Assembly (NCBI GenBank): GCA_013349695.1
Contig: DUZD01000211.1
Coordinates: forward strand, 1-7,430
Reading direction: 5' to 3'
DNA from: Rhodospirillaceae bacterium
Lineage (GTDB): Bacteria; Pseudomonadota; Alphaproteobacteria; Rhodospirillales; 2-02-FULL-58-16
DNA length: 7,430 nt
Below the pieces are notes generated by a model, which searched no databases, was not told where the DNA came from, and saw only the letters and a program-made list of their open reading frames with translations. A program made the position numbers and the translations under genes. This document shows, in pieces, positions 1 to 6,133 of the stretch (its first letter is position 1; each line of letters opens with the position of its first letter).

Positions 1-767
1 GGCTTCACGGCTTCGCTGGCGCCGGGGACAGCGCTCTCGGGTGGGCTCGCTTCCGGCGCCGTGGCCTCTGGAATTTCCGGCCGGCGGCGGATTTTGCCGA
101 TGATGGGCAGATCGTCGGCGGGGAAGGCCGTGGACGGGTCGAAGGGATCGGGTTTGCCGTCCATCCGGCTTTGCGTCGTCGCCGCGACTGATGGAATATG
201 ATCCGGAGCTGGCGTTTGCGCGGTTTGCGATTTTGCATCGCCTGGCGCTTCCGTCCCGGCCGGCGCGGTCTGGCGGCTAACTTTCGGCGACGGCTCGACC
301 GTCGCCGCCCATGGTTTCACCGGTGGCAATACCGGTTGCGATTCGGTTGCCGCGCTCGCCGCCGGCGGGATGGGAGAAGGCTTCGGCTTTTCCTCCAACC
401 GGCGCAAGTTGCGCACGGAAAGAAGGAAGTGGGCGATGCTGAAATAACCCTTGTCGACAGCCAAGTCGATGGCTGTCACTCCCCACTCGTTGGTCGCCGA
501 TATATCCGCTCCCGCGGCAATGCTGGATTGCACGGCGGCCATGCTGTTGCCGTGAACGGCTTCGAACAGGTGGCGGGTAGCCGCCGCCGTATCAACCGCC
601 GACGACTGCTGTGCCCCGGCGTTGCCGGCCGTCAGGACCATGACCGCCACGATCAGGCTGGCCGCCAACCAAGCAGCAAGTCTCCTTTTCGGCTTCGGCG
701 GTTTTTCGGAACCCGTCAAACGGGGGTTGAAATATAGCATAGATGGAATACCTGCTCCGGCCATCAT
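1..767 (-). CDS. Exported/membrane-anchored ankyrin-like protein with Pro/Ala-rich tail (3' end beyond window)
   Basis: Reading the minus strand from ATG 767 gives 255 codons with no stop to the window edge, so the gene is partial at its C-terminus. Residues 27-52 form a basic stretch (KPKRR), a hydrophobic core and a small-residue end (NAGA-Q). This looks like a signal peptide or signal anchor with possible cleavage near residue 52. Residues ~64-120 fit one to one and a half ankyrin repeats: LFEAVHGNSMAAVQ, AGADI, then NEWGVTAIDLAVDKGYFSIAHFLL. Residues ~125-255 are rich in Pro, Ala and Thr, low in complexity and probably disordered. AAGGG lies 5 bp before ATG 767 (8 bp before ATG 764). An in-frame ATG at 833 is possible, but a TATATA box near 845-852 would leave almost no leader for it. 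The role is unknown; a periplasmic protein-binding function is only inference. The reading frame is certain; the ankyrin call is moderately sure. Confidence 0.72.
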   Translation of the reverse strand, partial: MMAGAGIPSMLYFNPRLTGSEKPPKPKRRLAAWLAASLIVAVMVLTAGNAGAQQSSAVDTAAATRHLFEAVHGNSMAAVQSSIAAGADISATNEWGVTAIDLAVDKGYFSIAHFLLSVRNLRRLEEKPKPSPIPPAASAATESQPVLPPVKPWAATVEPSPKVSRQTAPAGTEAPGDAKSQTAQTPAPDHIPSVAATTQSRMDGKPDPFDPSTAFPADDLPIIGKIRRRPEIPEATAPEASPPESAVPGASEAVK

Positions 768-1034
768 AATGACCCTTTTCCGGCTCCGCGACAACGGTTG
801 CGAAAGGAAAACAGGTATCGGCACGACAGCCATTTCGCCCCCTGCTATATATTGGAGAGCCGTTATTCATTGAAGCCAGCAAAGGAACCTAGCCCGAATT
901 ATTCATGACAGCCACCGGATTTGAGCGAGGCGAGCGGTATTGGCCGGGTTGACGGCGGTTTTTCAAGACGGATTTTTCACGACGGGGCTGGAGGTTTACG
1001 TTCGGGGTTCATCCGGCGGCACATGCCGCCCGGA

Positions 1035-1190
1035 TTAGGGGCCTTGTACCAACTCAAGCACCCTCACCAATAACTTGTGCCTCTCTCCCAATGGACCGAG
1101 ACCCTCCTCGAGCCAAGGGAAAAGTCGGCATTGAATGGTTTGCCAGTAACCTGATAACGTCTCGTGGAGAGGCATCGTCCGCGGTTCTTG
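1035..1190 (-). pseudogene. N-terminal remnant of an ISNCY/IS5-like transposase
   Basis: A minus-strand frame reads MPLHETLSGYWQTIQCRLF (from 1172) and continues PWLEEGLGPLGERHKLLVRVLELVQ before TAA at 1035-1037. The pattern LFPWLEEELGPLTEKxxxLVxxLE is what I recall from the N-terminus of one bacterial transposase group (ISNCY/IS5-like). A full enzyme would run ~400 residues further; here the frame stops after ~50 and no catalytic DDE region follows in any frame toward 884. An upstream in-frame ATG at 1226 gives a 63-residue version. The stop falls at the edge of the 1011-1035 hairpin, which may mark where the element was cut. The family assignment rests on remembered motif similarity and is uncertain; that it is a fragment, if real, is clear. 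Confidence 0.4.
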
Positions 1191-1332
1191 TCGGTTGTGG
1201 TTGCGCAAACCGATTATACCGGCCAAACCGGTGCCGACCCGCTGACCGTTAATTCAATTCGAACGGACTCGATGGAAGCCGGAGGTGAGAAATATTAAGG
1301 ACTGGAGCGCTTTCCGATCAAATGGAACCGCT

Positions 1333-1387
1333 ACCCCCTCCCATCGTCATTGCCGGGCTTGACCCGGCAATGACGATGGGAGGGGGT
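1333..1387. repeat. Perfect extragenic palindrome, 25-bp arms with 5-nt loop
   Basis: The left arm 1333-1357 and right arm 1363-1387 are exact reverse complements around the loop CTTGA. The inner core CATTGCCGGG/CCCGGCAATG matches a repetitive extragenic palindrome type frequent in alphaproteobacterial genomes (recalled, not searched). It ends 22 bp before the kinase ATG. There is no T-tract on either side, so it is not a classical terminator. If transcribed it would form a very stable hairpin and could block read-through into the kinase gene or affect its mRNA 5' end. Confidence 0.9.
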
Positions 1388-1409
1388 GTGCGAACTTGAA
1401 GAAATTTCA

Positions 1410-2198
1410 ATGCCGCCCTTGAAGCTCGCCAAGAATTTTCACCAGATGGCCATATTGGGAATCCTGGGGTTTCTGGGCGCAATCGGTTATTTTTCATACA
1501 TATCGCTGGACCGCCTCATCGCCGTCCAGGAAAGCAGCGGCGCCGAGATCGACGTCAGCGGCCGCCAACGGATGCTGACGCAGCGGATAGGCATGTTGGC
1601 CGATCTTCTCGTCGAGACCCAGGACCGGGCCGCGCAACGTGGAATCCGCTTGGACCTGCTGGAAGCAACCGCCTTGATGGCCAAGTCTCTCGATGGGCTT
1701 ATCGAAGGCGACGCCGCCATGGGCCTTCCGGGAAATCCCTCGCCAGCGGTCCGAGCCCTGTATTTCGGGCCACGCCGCTTCATCGACCGTGACGTTCGCG
1801 CCTACCTCCAACGCGCCAGGGAGCTGGTGGATAAGACGGACGGAGGGGTGGATGGATTGCACCCGCTGGCGGTGGAGTTACAGGAGGAGGCGCTCGGCCC
1901 TCTGCTCAAAGACCTCGACATAGTGGTCCGGCTGTACAAGGAAAAGGGCACCGCGTCGGTCGCCTCTTTGCGGTTGCGGACAATTACCGGGACCGTGATC
2001 GCCCTGATTCTGTTGACTATCCTGGCGTTGCTCCTGTCCAGGCAGCTATTGGAACGCGCCCGCGCAAGGGCTTGGGAACCGGATGCGTTGGGCGATAGAA
2101 GGAGAATCTTCATCCTTGTCCTGATAATGACAACGGTCGCCGTAATCATCGCCGGGTCGTCCATATGGGTTCTCTACCGAACCGCGTTCGAACAATAG
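1410..2198 (+). CDS. N-terminal part of hybrid sensor kinase: PilJ-type sensor, ended by in-frame TAG
   Basis: This is the membrane/periplasmic sensor portion of a larger kinase. From ATG 1410, TM1 spans ~13-31. It is followed by a PilJ-type (type IV pili chemotaxis transducer N-terminal) domain with the signature EIDVSGRQRMLTQRIGML at residues 46-63. TM2 is ~191-211, a short basic linker follows, and TM3 is ~233-256 leading to LYRTAFEQ. TAG 2196-2198 then closes the frame at residue 262. The next codons in the same frame continue without a stop into the downstream kinase, so this is not a complete protein but the first piece of a broken gene. ATG 1410 was chosen because the alternative GTG 1386 has its GGGAGG only 2 bp away, inside the palindrome, and would add an unlikely acidic extension before TM1. 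If the stop is real, the product would be a kinase-less three-helix membrane sensor. Confidence 0.8.
   Translation: MPPLKLAKNFHQMAILGILGFLGAIGYFSYISLDRLIAVQESSGAEIDVSGRQRMLTQRIGMLADLLVETQDRAAQRGIRLDLLEATALMAKSLDGLIEGDAAMGLPGNPSPAVRALYFGPRRFIDRDVRAYLQRARELVDKTDGGVDGLHPLAVELQEEALGPLLKDLDIVVRLYKEKGTASVASLRLRTITGTVIALILLTILALLLSRQLLERARARAWEPDALGDRRRIFILVLIMTTVAVIIAGSSIWVLYRTAFEQ
2196..2198 (+). other. In-frame amber codon interrupting the hybrid kinase
   Basis: The codons GAA CAA TAG AAG GAG join the upstream and downstream kinase reading frames with no frame change. The 14 codons between TAG and the next ATG (2241) encode KEGLTQTARSQARL. This fits the helix that normally follows TM3 at the start of the second periplasmic sensor domain, so coding sense continues straight through the stop. 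A single change from CAG or GAG would produce it. Confidence 0.9.
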
Positions 2199-4658
2199 AA
2201 GGAGGGCCTTACGCAAACGGCGCGGAGCCAGGCGCGCCTTATGGAGGCCATAGCCCGCAACGACCTCAGGGAACGCAACGAGAATAGCGCCGGGGCCGAT
2301 ATTGAAAAGCAGGCTATCGAAGCAACCATCGCGCAGGTCAAGGAGGCCCACGAGCGATACGCGGGCTTCGGGAAGACCGGCGAGTTCACCCTGGCCCGGC
2401 GCGATGGGGACCGGATAATCTTCATTCTGAGGCATCGCAAACACGGCATGGACAAGCCGCACCCGGTCGCCTTCAAGTCAAATCTGGCCGAACCCATGCG
2501 CCTGGCGCTTTCGGGTAGGTCGGGAACGGTGATCGGACTCGATTACCTGGGCGAAACGGTGTTGGCGGCATACGAACCGGTGGCGATCCTGAATCTCGGA
2601 ATCGTCGCCAAGATCGACCTTGCGGAGGTCCGCGAGCCGTTCATCAGGGCCGCGGCCATCGTCGCGGCCATAGCCTTGGTCGTCGTCGCGGCGGGAGCCA
2701 GGATCTTCTTCGGCGTCACCGATCCCATGATCAGGCTCCTGAAGGAGAGCCAGCAGCGCCTCTCCAACGCACATCGACTCGCCGGTCTGGGCAACTGGGA
2801 ATGGGACATCGTCAACGACAAATTCTATTGGTCCGAAGAAGCGCTTCGGATTTACGGCGCGAATTTTCAAAAATCGGTGGAGACCCGCGAGGCGTTCCTG
2901 AAAACCGTACACCCCGATGACAGGGATGACGTCGCCAGAGCCATGGATCACGCTTCGTGCAAGAGCGCCCCTTACAGCATCGGCCGCCGTTTCATAAGAC
3001 AAGACAACGAGGTGCGTTTCGTGCACGAGGAAGCCGAGTGCGAATGCGGCTCGACGGGCAATCCCGTCTCGGTGAAGGGTACGGTCCAGGACATCACAAA
3101 GCGTGTAGAGGCCGAGAATGCGCTCCGGGAAACCGAGGAAGTCCTCCGCCGCGCCCAGAGGATGGAGTCCGTGGGCCAGTTGGCCGGCGGCATCGCCCAT
3201 GACTTCAACAACCTCCTGGGCATCATGATCGGCAACCTGGATATCCTGGAAGAAGACATCGAGGCAGGGAACCCGTCACTCAAGCAAGTCAGGAACACCC
3301 AAAAAGCGGCGCTACGCGGCGCCGACCTCACGCGCGGCCTACTCGCCTTCTCGCGCCAGTCCGTTTCGGCGGCAAGCCCCCTGAACGTCAACAAGGTGAT
3401 CGAAGGGATGCAGCCCCTTCTGGCCAAGTCCCTCACCGTCGAAGTGGTGTTGGAAACCAGCCTCGCCGACGGCTTGTGGCTGGCGGATATGGACCCCGGC
3501 GAACTGGAGGACGCATTGATCAACTTCGCTCTCAACGCCCGCGACACCATGCCCGGCGGGGGAAAGTTGATCATCGAAACGGAGAACAAGGCCTTGAGCG
3601 AGGAAGAAGCCGGCGTCAACCCCGAACTGGAGCCCGGCGAGTATGTGATGATCTCCGTCAGCGACACCGGGACCGGCATGCCGAAGGAAGTCGTCGAGCG
3701 GATCTTCGAGCCGTTCTACTCGACCAAGGGGAAAGGCAAGGGCACGGGCCTCGGGCTGGCGATGGTTTACAGTTTCGTCAAGCGCGCCGAGGGGATGATC
3801 AAGGTTTACTCGAGTCCGGATCGGGGGACGACGTTCCGCGTCTATCTTCCGAGGTCGGAAGGGAACGGCGCCAGGACGGCCTTGCCGGAGACCGGCATGG
3901 CCGAATTGCCGGGCGGAACGGAGACCGTACTTGTTATCGACGACGAAGAAGAGTTGCTCGAGCTGGCGGAACGGAACCTGAAGAAACTCGGCTACAGGGT
4001 TCTGACGGCGAAGGATGGAGCGGAAGGCTTGCGGATCCTGGAAGGCGACGAGGAGCCGGACCTCCTGTTCTCGGACGTGGTGATGCCGGGCGGATTGAAC
4101 GGCTTCGAGTTGGCGTTGCATGCCATCTGGTTGCGTCCGCGGATCAAAGTGCTGTTGACGTCCGGTTTCACGGCCAAGCTCTCGGCAGAGTTGATAGAAG
4201 CCAATCCCCTGCTCAAGACCTTCGCGGACCGGCTTCTCGCCAAGCCCTATACAAAAAGTGAGTTTGCAACCCGCATTCGGCAAACCCTTGATACGGTCAT
4301 CAGGGTTCCGTGGTCCGATGACCTCGTAACGGGCGTCGAGGTCCTTGACGAAGACCGTAAGGCCCTTATCCGGCTTCTTAACGAGGCGTTATTTATTGCA
4401 AACGGGGAAGGCGCCTCGACTGGAATGGAAAATTGCCTCGACAGTCTCGTCCAGTATACCCTGGGGTATTTCAAGCACGAGGAAGCCGTGATGAAGGTCC
4501 GCGGCCACCCGAACCTCGACGATCACATGGATGCGCACCGGCGATTGACCGATAAAGCCGAATCCTTTGTCGGGGAATTCAAAAAAAGAGTGATCTGGAA
4601 CTGGCAAATGAATTTCTGGGGTTCCTGCGGGAATGGCTGGTGGACCACTTCGCGGTAA
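2199..4658 (+). CDS. Hybrid sensor histidine kinase, main part: sensor-TM-PAS-HisKA-HATPase-REC-hemerythrin-like
   Basis: This is the catalytic part of the broken kinase gene; positions are counted from ATG 2241, the first ATG after the amber codon, which has no ribosome binding site. Residues 1-133 are a second periplasmic sensor with GKTGEFTLARRDGDRI and LSGRSGTVIGLDYLGETVL. TM4 is ~134-158. A PAS/PAC domain follows at ~178-292 (GLGNWEWD, HPDDRDDV, GTVQDITKR). HisKA has the phosphoacceptor His320 in GGIAHDFNN. HATPase motifs are the N box (Asn432, NARDTMP), G1 (Asp475, SDTGTGM), F box (FEPFYSTKG) and G2 (GTGLGLAM, from 501). The receiver has Asp567/Asp568, phospho-Asp612 (FSDVVMPGG) and Lys668. 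A hemerythrin-like domain begins at 691 (WSDDLVTGV). All kinase and receiver residues are intact. The C-terminus after residue ~782 (RVIWNWQMN..) is out of frame. Expected role: membrane sensor phosphorelay to a partner regulator such as the gene at 4764. Confidence 0.88.
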   Translation, partial: KEGLTQTARSQARLMEAIARNDLRERNENSAGADIEKQAIEATIAQVKEAHERYAGFGKTGEFTLARRDGDRIIFILRHRKHGMDKPHPVAFKSNLAEPMRLALSGRSGTVIGLDYLGETVLAAYEPVAILNLGIVAKIDLAEVREPFIRAAAIVAAIALVVVAAGARIFFGVTDPMIRLLKESQQRLSNAHRLAGLGNWEWDIVNDKFYWSEEALRIYGANFQKSVETREAFLKTVHPDDRDDVARAMDHASCKSAPYSIGRRFIRQDNEVRFVHEEAECECGSTGNPVSVKGTVQDITKRVEAENALRETEEVLRRAQRMESVGQLAGGIAHDFNNLLGIMIGNLDILEEDIEAGNPSLKQVRNTQKAALRGADLTRGLLAFSRQSVSAASPLNVNKVIEGMQPLLAKSLTVEVVLETSLADGLWLADMDPGELEDALINFALNARDTMPGGGKLIIETENKALSEEEAGVNPELEPGEYVMISVSDTGTGMPKEVVERIFEPFYSTKGKGKGTGLGLAMVYSFVKRAEGMIKVYSSPDRGTTFRVYLPRSEGNGARTALPETGMAELPGGTETVLVIDDEEELLELAERNLKKLGYRVLTAKDGAEGLRILEGDEEPDLLFSDVVMPGGLNGFELALHAIWLRPRIKVLLTSGFTAKLSAELIEANPLLKTFADRLLAKPYTKSEFATRIRQTLDTVIRVPWSDDLVTGVEVLDEDRKALIRLLNEALFIANGEGASTGMENCLDSLVQYTLGYFKHEEAVMKVRGHPNLDDHMDAHRRLTDKAESFVGEFKKRVIWNWQMNFWGSCGNGWWTTSR

Positions 4659-4741
4659 TGGACAAGGATATCGCGGGTTACTCGCGGGACAAGGAAGAGG
4701 CGATCGGCAAGGAGTTGCAACGAATGAAGCCTCCATCATAA
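4578..4741 (+). pseudogene. Out-of-frame C-terminal end of the hemerythrin-like domain
   Basis: The kinase frame reads TTC AAA AAA AGA through the tract A7G (4581-4588) and ends at TGA/TAG-type stop 4656-4658 after a tail unlike the family. Shifting by -1 at the A-run gives FKKKSDLELANEFLGFLREW and then LVDHFAVMDKDIAGYSRDKEEAIGK, ending at TAA 4739-4741. This supplies the WLxxHxxxxD motif that closes a bacteriohemerythrin fold (His 4646-4648, Asp 4661-4663). One A lost from an original A8 run explains it. Ribosomal -1 slippage on the A-run would give the same product. The restored end lies 22 bp before the next gene, a normal operon spacing. Confidence 0.85.
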
Positions 4742-4763
4742 CCGTTACGGCGGTGATCGATTC

Positions 4764-5177
4764 ATGGCGAAACCGATATTGATTGTCGTGGATGACGAAC
4801 TCGAGATGGCGGAGTTCATCGAAACCGCGGGACTCTCGCTTGGCTTCGAGGTGCGTATCGCCACCAGCGCCGAGGGATTTCAAAAAATCTGGGCCGAAGC
4901 CGAACCTTCCGCCATCGTCATGGACATCGTCATGCCCGACATGGACGGTATCGAATTACTCCAGTGGCTCGTTGAACGGAAGTGCACCGTCCCCATCATT
5001 CTGATGAGCGGATATGATGGGAAATACCTCGACATGACCGTGGTCGCCGAAGGCATCGAAACGCAACCGGTCTGGGACCTTCTCGTCGATATAGGCTGCG
5101 ATCGGGCGCAGGGCTACCTGATGGGCAAGCCGATGCCGGGGGAAGAGCTGAAGGGATGGCTCGATCAATGGAACTAG
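4764..5177 (+). CDS. Truncated response regulator: receiver domain fused to EAL domain C-terminus
   Basis: This 137-residue protein has two joined fragments. Residues 1-~90 are a CheY-like receiver: acidic pair Asp10/Asp11 (VVDDE), phosphoacceptor Asp54 in VMDIVMPDMDG, and Ser82 in ILMSGY. It stops before the last strand and helix, so the conserved Lys of a KPF motif is missing. Residues ~91-137 read MTVVAEGIETQPVWDLL then DIGCDRAQGYLMGKPMP, the typical last part of an EAL c-di-GMP phosphodiesterase domain (VVAEGVE and AQGY motifs). The EAL signature, the DDFG metal site and the barrel core are absent, so no phosphodiesterase activity is expected. A full REC-EAL regulator is ~400 residues. 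The simplest origin is an in-frame internal deletion of ~250-280 codons with its junction near the codons for LDM (about 5027-5035). It lies 22 bp after the restored kinase end, so it is probably the kinase's cognate regulator gene. The ribosome binding site before ATG 4764 is poor. Confidence 0.82.
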   Translation: MAKPILIVVDDELEMAEFIETAGLSLGFEVRIATSAEGFQKIWAEAEPSAIVMDIVMPDMDGIELLQWLVERKCTVPIILMSGYDGKYLDMTVVAEGIETQPVWDLLVDIGCDRAQGYLMGKPMPGEELKGWLDQWN

Positions 5178-5225
5178 AGTATTTCATGGTTAGAGAGATT
5201 CGGCGGCGGCCCAGCTTCCTGGCCA

Positions 5226-5242
5226 CGGCGCCGGTCGCGCCG
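5226..5242. repeat. GC-rich hairpin between convergent genes
   Basis: CGGCGC and GCGCCG pair around the loop CGGTC in the 82-bp gap between the regulator stop (5177) and the rnhB stop (5260). It may help end transcription from either side. No T-tract follows it on either strand (the A6 at 5249-5254 is on the wrong side for the rnhB transcript), so a classical Rho-independent terminator is not supported. Confidence 0.35.
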
Positions 5243-5259
5243 GCACCGAAAAAAGGATC

Positions 5260-5874
5260 TCAGCCGCCAACTTTCCCCAATATCTTGATGACCGGAGCAA
5301 AGCTGCGACGGTGGTGCGGGGTCACGCCCAGGCGCCTGAGAGCGGCTTGATGCTCGGCCGTCCCATAGCCCGAGTTGCGTTCCCAGCCGTAACCGGGGTG
5401 GGCGCGGGCCAGGTCCGCCATGATCCGGTCGCGGGTGACCTTGGCGGCGATGGAGGCGGCGGCGATGGAAAGGCTGCGCCCGTCGCCTTTGACGACGCAG
5501 ACCACCGGGCAGGGCAAATTCGGCTGCCGGTTACCGTCGACTAGCGCCAGCTCCGGCACGACTCCTAGATCGCCGACCGCCCGCGCCATCGCCAGCAAGC
5601 TCGCCCGCAAGATGTTGAGGCTATCGATCTCCGCCACTTCGGCGGCGCCGATGCCGATACGGGCTTCGGCTTCGAGCGCCTCGAAAAGCTCTTCTCTCCG
5701 CGACCGCTTGAGTTTCTTCGAATCGTCCAGGCCCCGGCGCAAGACGTCGGACAAGCCGGCCCGGTCAAGGATCGCCGCCCCGGCCACCACCGGCCCGGCC
5801 CACGGGCCGCGTCCGGCTTCGTCGACGCCGGCAACCAATCCGCCGGCGGCTTCCTCGAGACTGAAATCAGGCAT
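5260..5874 (-). CDS. rnhB: Ribonuclease HII
   Basis: This cytoplasmic endonuclease cuts the RNA strand of RNA-DNA hybrids and nicks 5' of single ribonucleotides in DNA, starting ribonucleotide excision repair. The 204-residue length is normal for the family. The signature VDEAGRGPWAGPVVAGA supplies Asp18 and Glu19. Asp113 (LVDGNRQPNLP) and Asp131 (VVKGDGRSLSIAAASI) complete the DEDD metal site. AKVTRDRIM, YGWERNSGYGT and LGVTPHHRRSF are also typical. ATG 5874 is preceded by GGGGAG with an 8-bp spacer, a good start. In many alphaproteobacteria rnhB sits downstream of a PA0069-type radical SAM gene, and a remnant of such a gene lies upstream at 6110-6667. Nothing in the sequence suggests damage. 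Confidence 0.97.
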   Translation of the reverse strand: MPDFSLEEAAGGLVAGVDEAGRGPWAGPVVAGAAILDRAGLSDVLRRGLDDSKKLKRSRREELFEALEAEARIGIGAAEVAEIDSLNILRASLLAMARAVGDLGVVPELALVDGNRQPNLPCPVVCVVKGDGRSLSIAAASIAAKVTRDRIMADLARAHPGYGWERNSGYGTAEHQAALRRLGVTPHHRRSFAPVIKILGKVGG

Positions 5875-6109
5875 GGCGGATACTCCCCAGGCAACGACCC
5901 TTTTGCCAGGCGATGCCGGCCGGCATCTTGATCACGACAACGGTCCTTCCCAAGGAAACCACGGTTGGAATGCGGAACTGGAAGCGACCGTCCCGGCTGT
6001 CCTGTTTGCTACCTATCACGCAGTTTCGCGTATGCTATTGCGTGGCCCATCAACAGCAACATCCTTCTCAAAAATCTCATTCATAAGATGATCCTCCTTG
6101 GACACTCGG
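5875..6109. other. Region upstream of rnhB without a recognised gene
   Basis: This ~235-bp stretch separates rnhB from the chimeric frame. On the minus strand it holds one short frame with an ideal ribosome binding site (6016-6084) and a GTG-started 50-codon frame (6019-5867) that overlaps the rnhB start and encodes FQFRIPTVVSLGRTVVVIKM within it. Neither resembles a known protein. No clear promoter was found, so rnhB may rely on transcription from upstream. Confidence 0.4.
6016..6098 (-). other. Perfect Shine-Dalgarno followed by a 22-codon frame
   Basis: On the minus strand AGGAGG (6098-6093) stands 8 bp before ATG 6084. The frame reads MNEIFEKDVAVDGPRNSIRETA and then TGA (6018-6016). A second ATG at 6080, in another frame, gives a 23-residue basic and hydrophobic peptide (MRFLRRMLLLMGHAIAYAKL..). 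The strong site suggests the beginning of a lost or truncated gene, or a short leader peptide; nothing in the peptides is recognisable. Confidence 0.25.
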
Positions 6110-6133
6110 TTAGCTCAATTCCGTGTCCAAGGA
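6095..6133. repeat. Inverted repeat spanning the stop of the chimeric frame
   Basis: TCCTTGGACAC (6095-6105) and GTGTCCAAGGA (6123-6133) are perfect 11-bp arms with a 17-nt loop that contains the stop codon of the minus-strand frame (6110-6112). No T-run follows, so a Rho-independent terminator is weak. In minus-strand RNA the downstream arm includes part of the AGGAGG site of the short frame at 6084, so the hairpin could hide that site. Confidence 0.7.

Larger units (their letters stand above)
768..1409. other. Intergenic region between the divergent ankyrin-like and kinase genes
   Basis: This region of over 600 bp has no full gene. It holds an AT-rich TATATA stretch at 845-852, a possible -10 region for the leftward ankyrin-like gene. 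It also holds a small imperfect hairpin at 1011-1035 (ATCCGGCGGCA, loop CA, TGCCGCCCGGAT), a probable transposase remnant (1035-1190) and a long palindrome (1333-1387). I see no convincing sigma-70 promoter pair for the rightward kinase. Confidence 0.6.

Noticed and set aside
198..737. Plus-strand frame of 179 codons
   Set aside because: Extremely Arg-rich with no motif; it is antisense to the minus-strand signal-peptide/ankyrin-like frame, which has normal composition.
1386..1409. GTG 1386 as kinase start
   Set aside because: Its GGGAGG is only 2 bp away and belongs to the palindrome; ATG 1410 gives a normal short N-terminus before TM1.
3339..4283. Minus-strand frame of 314 codons
   Set aside because: Antisense to the HATPase and receiver domains of the kinase; no recognisable motif.
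5867..6019. GTG-started 50-codon minus frame overlapping the rnhB start
   Set aside because: Reads plausibly (FQFRIPTVVSLGRTVVVIKM) but has no ribosome binding site or known homologue that I can recognise.
5420..6091. Plus-strand frame of 223 codons
   Set aside because: Mostly antisense to rnhB, whose catalytic residues and ribosome binding site are clear; Ser/Ala/Arg-rich shadow composition.
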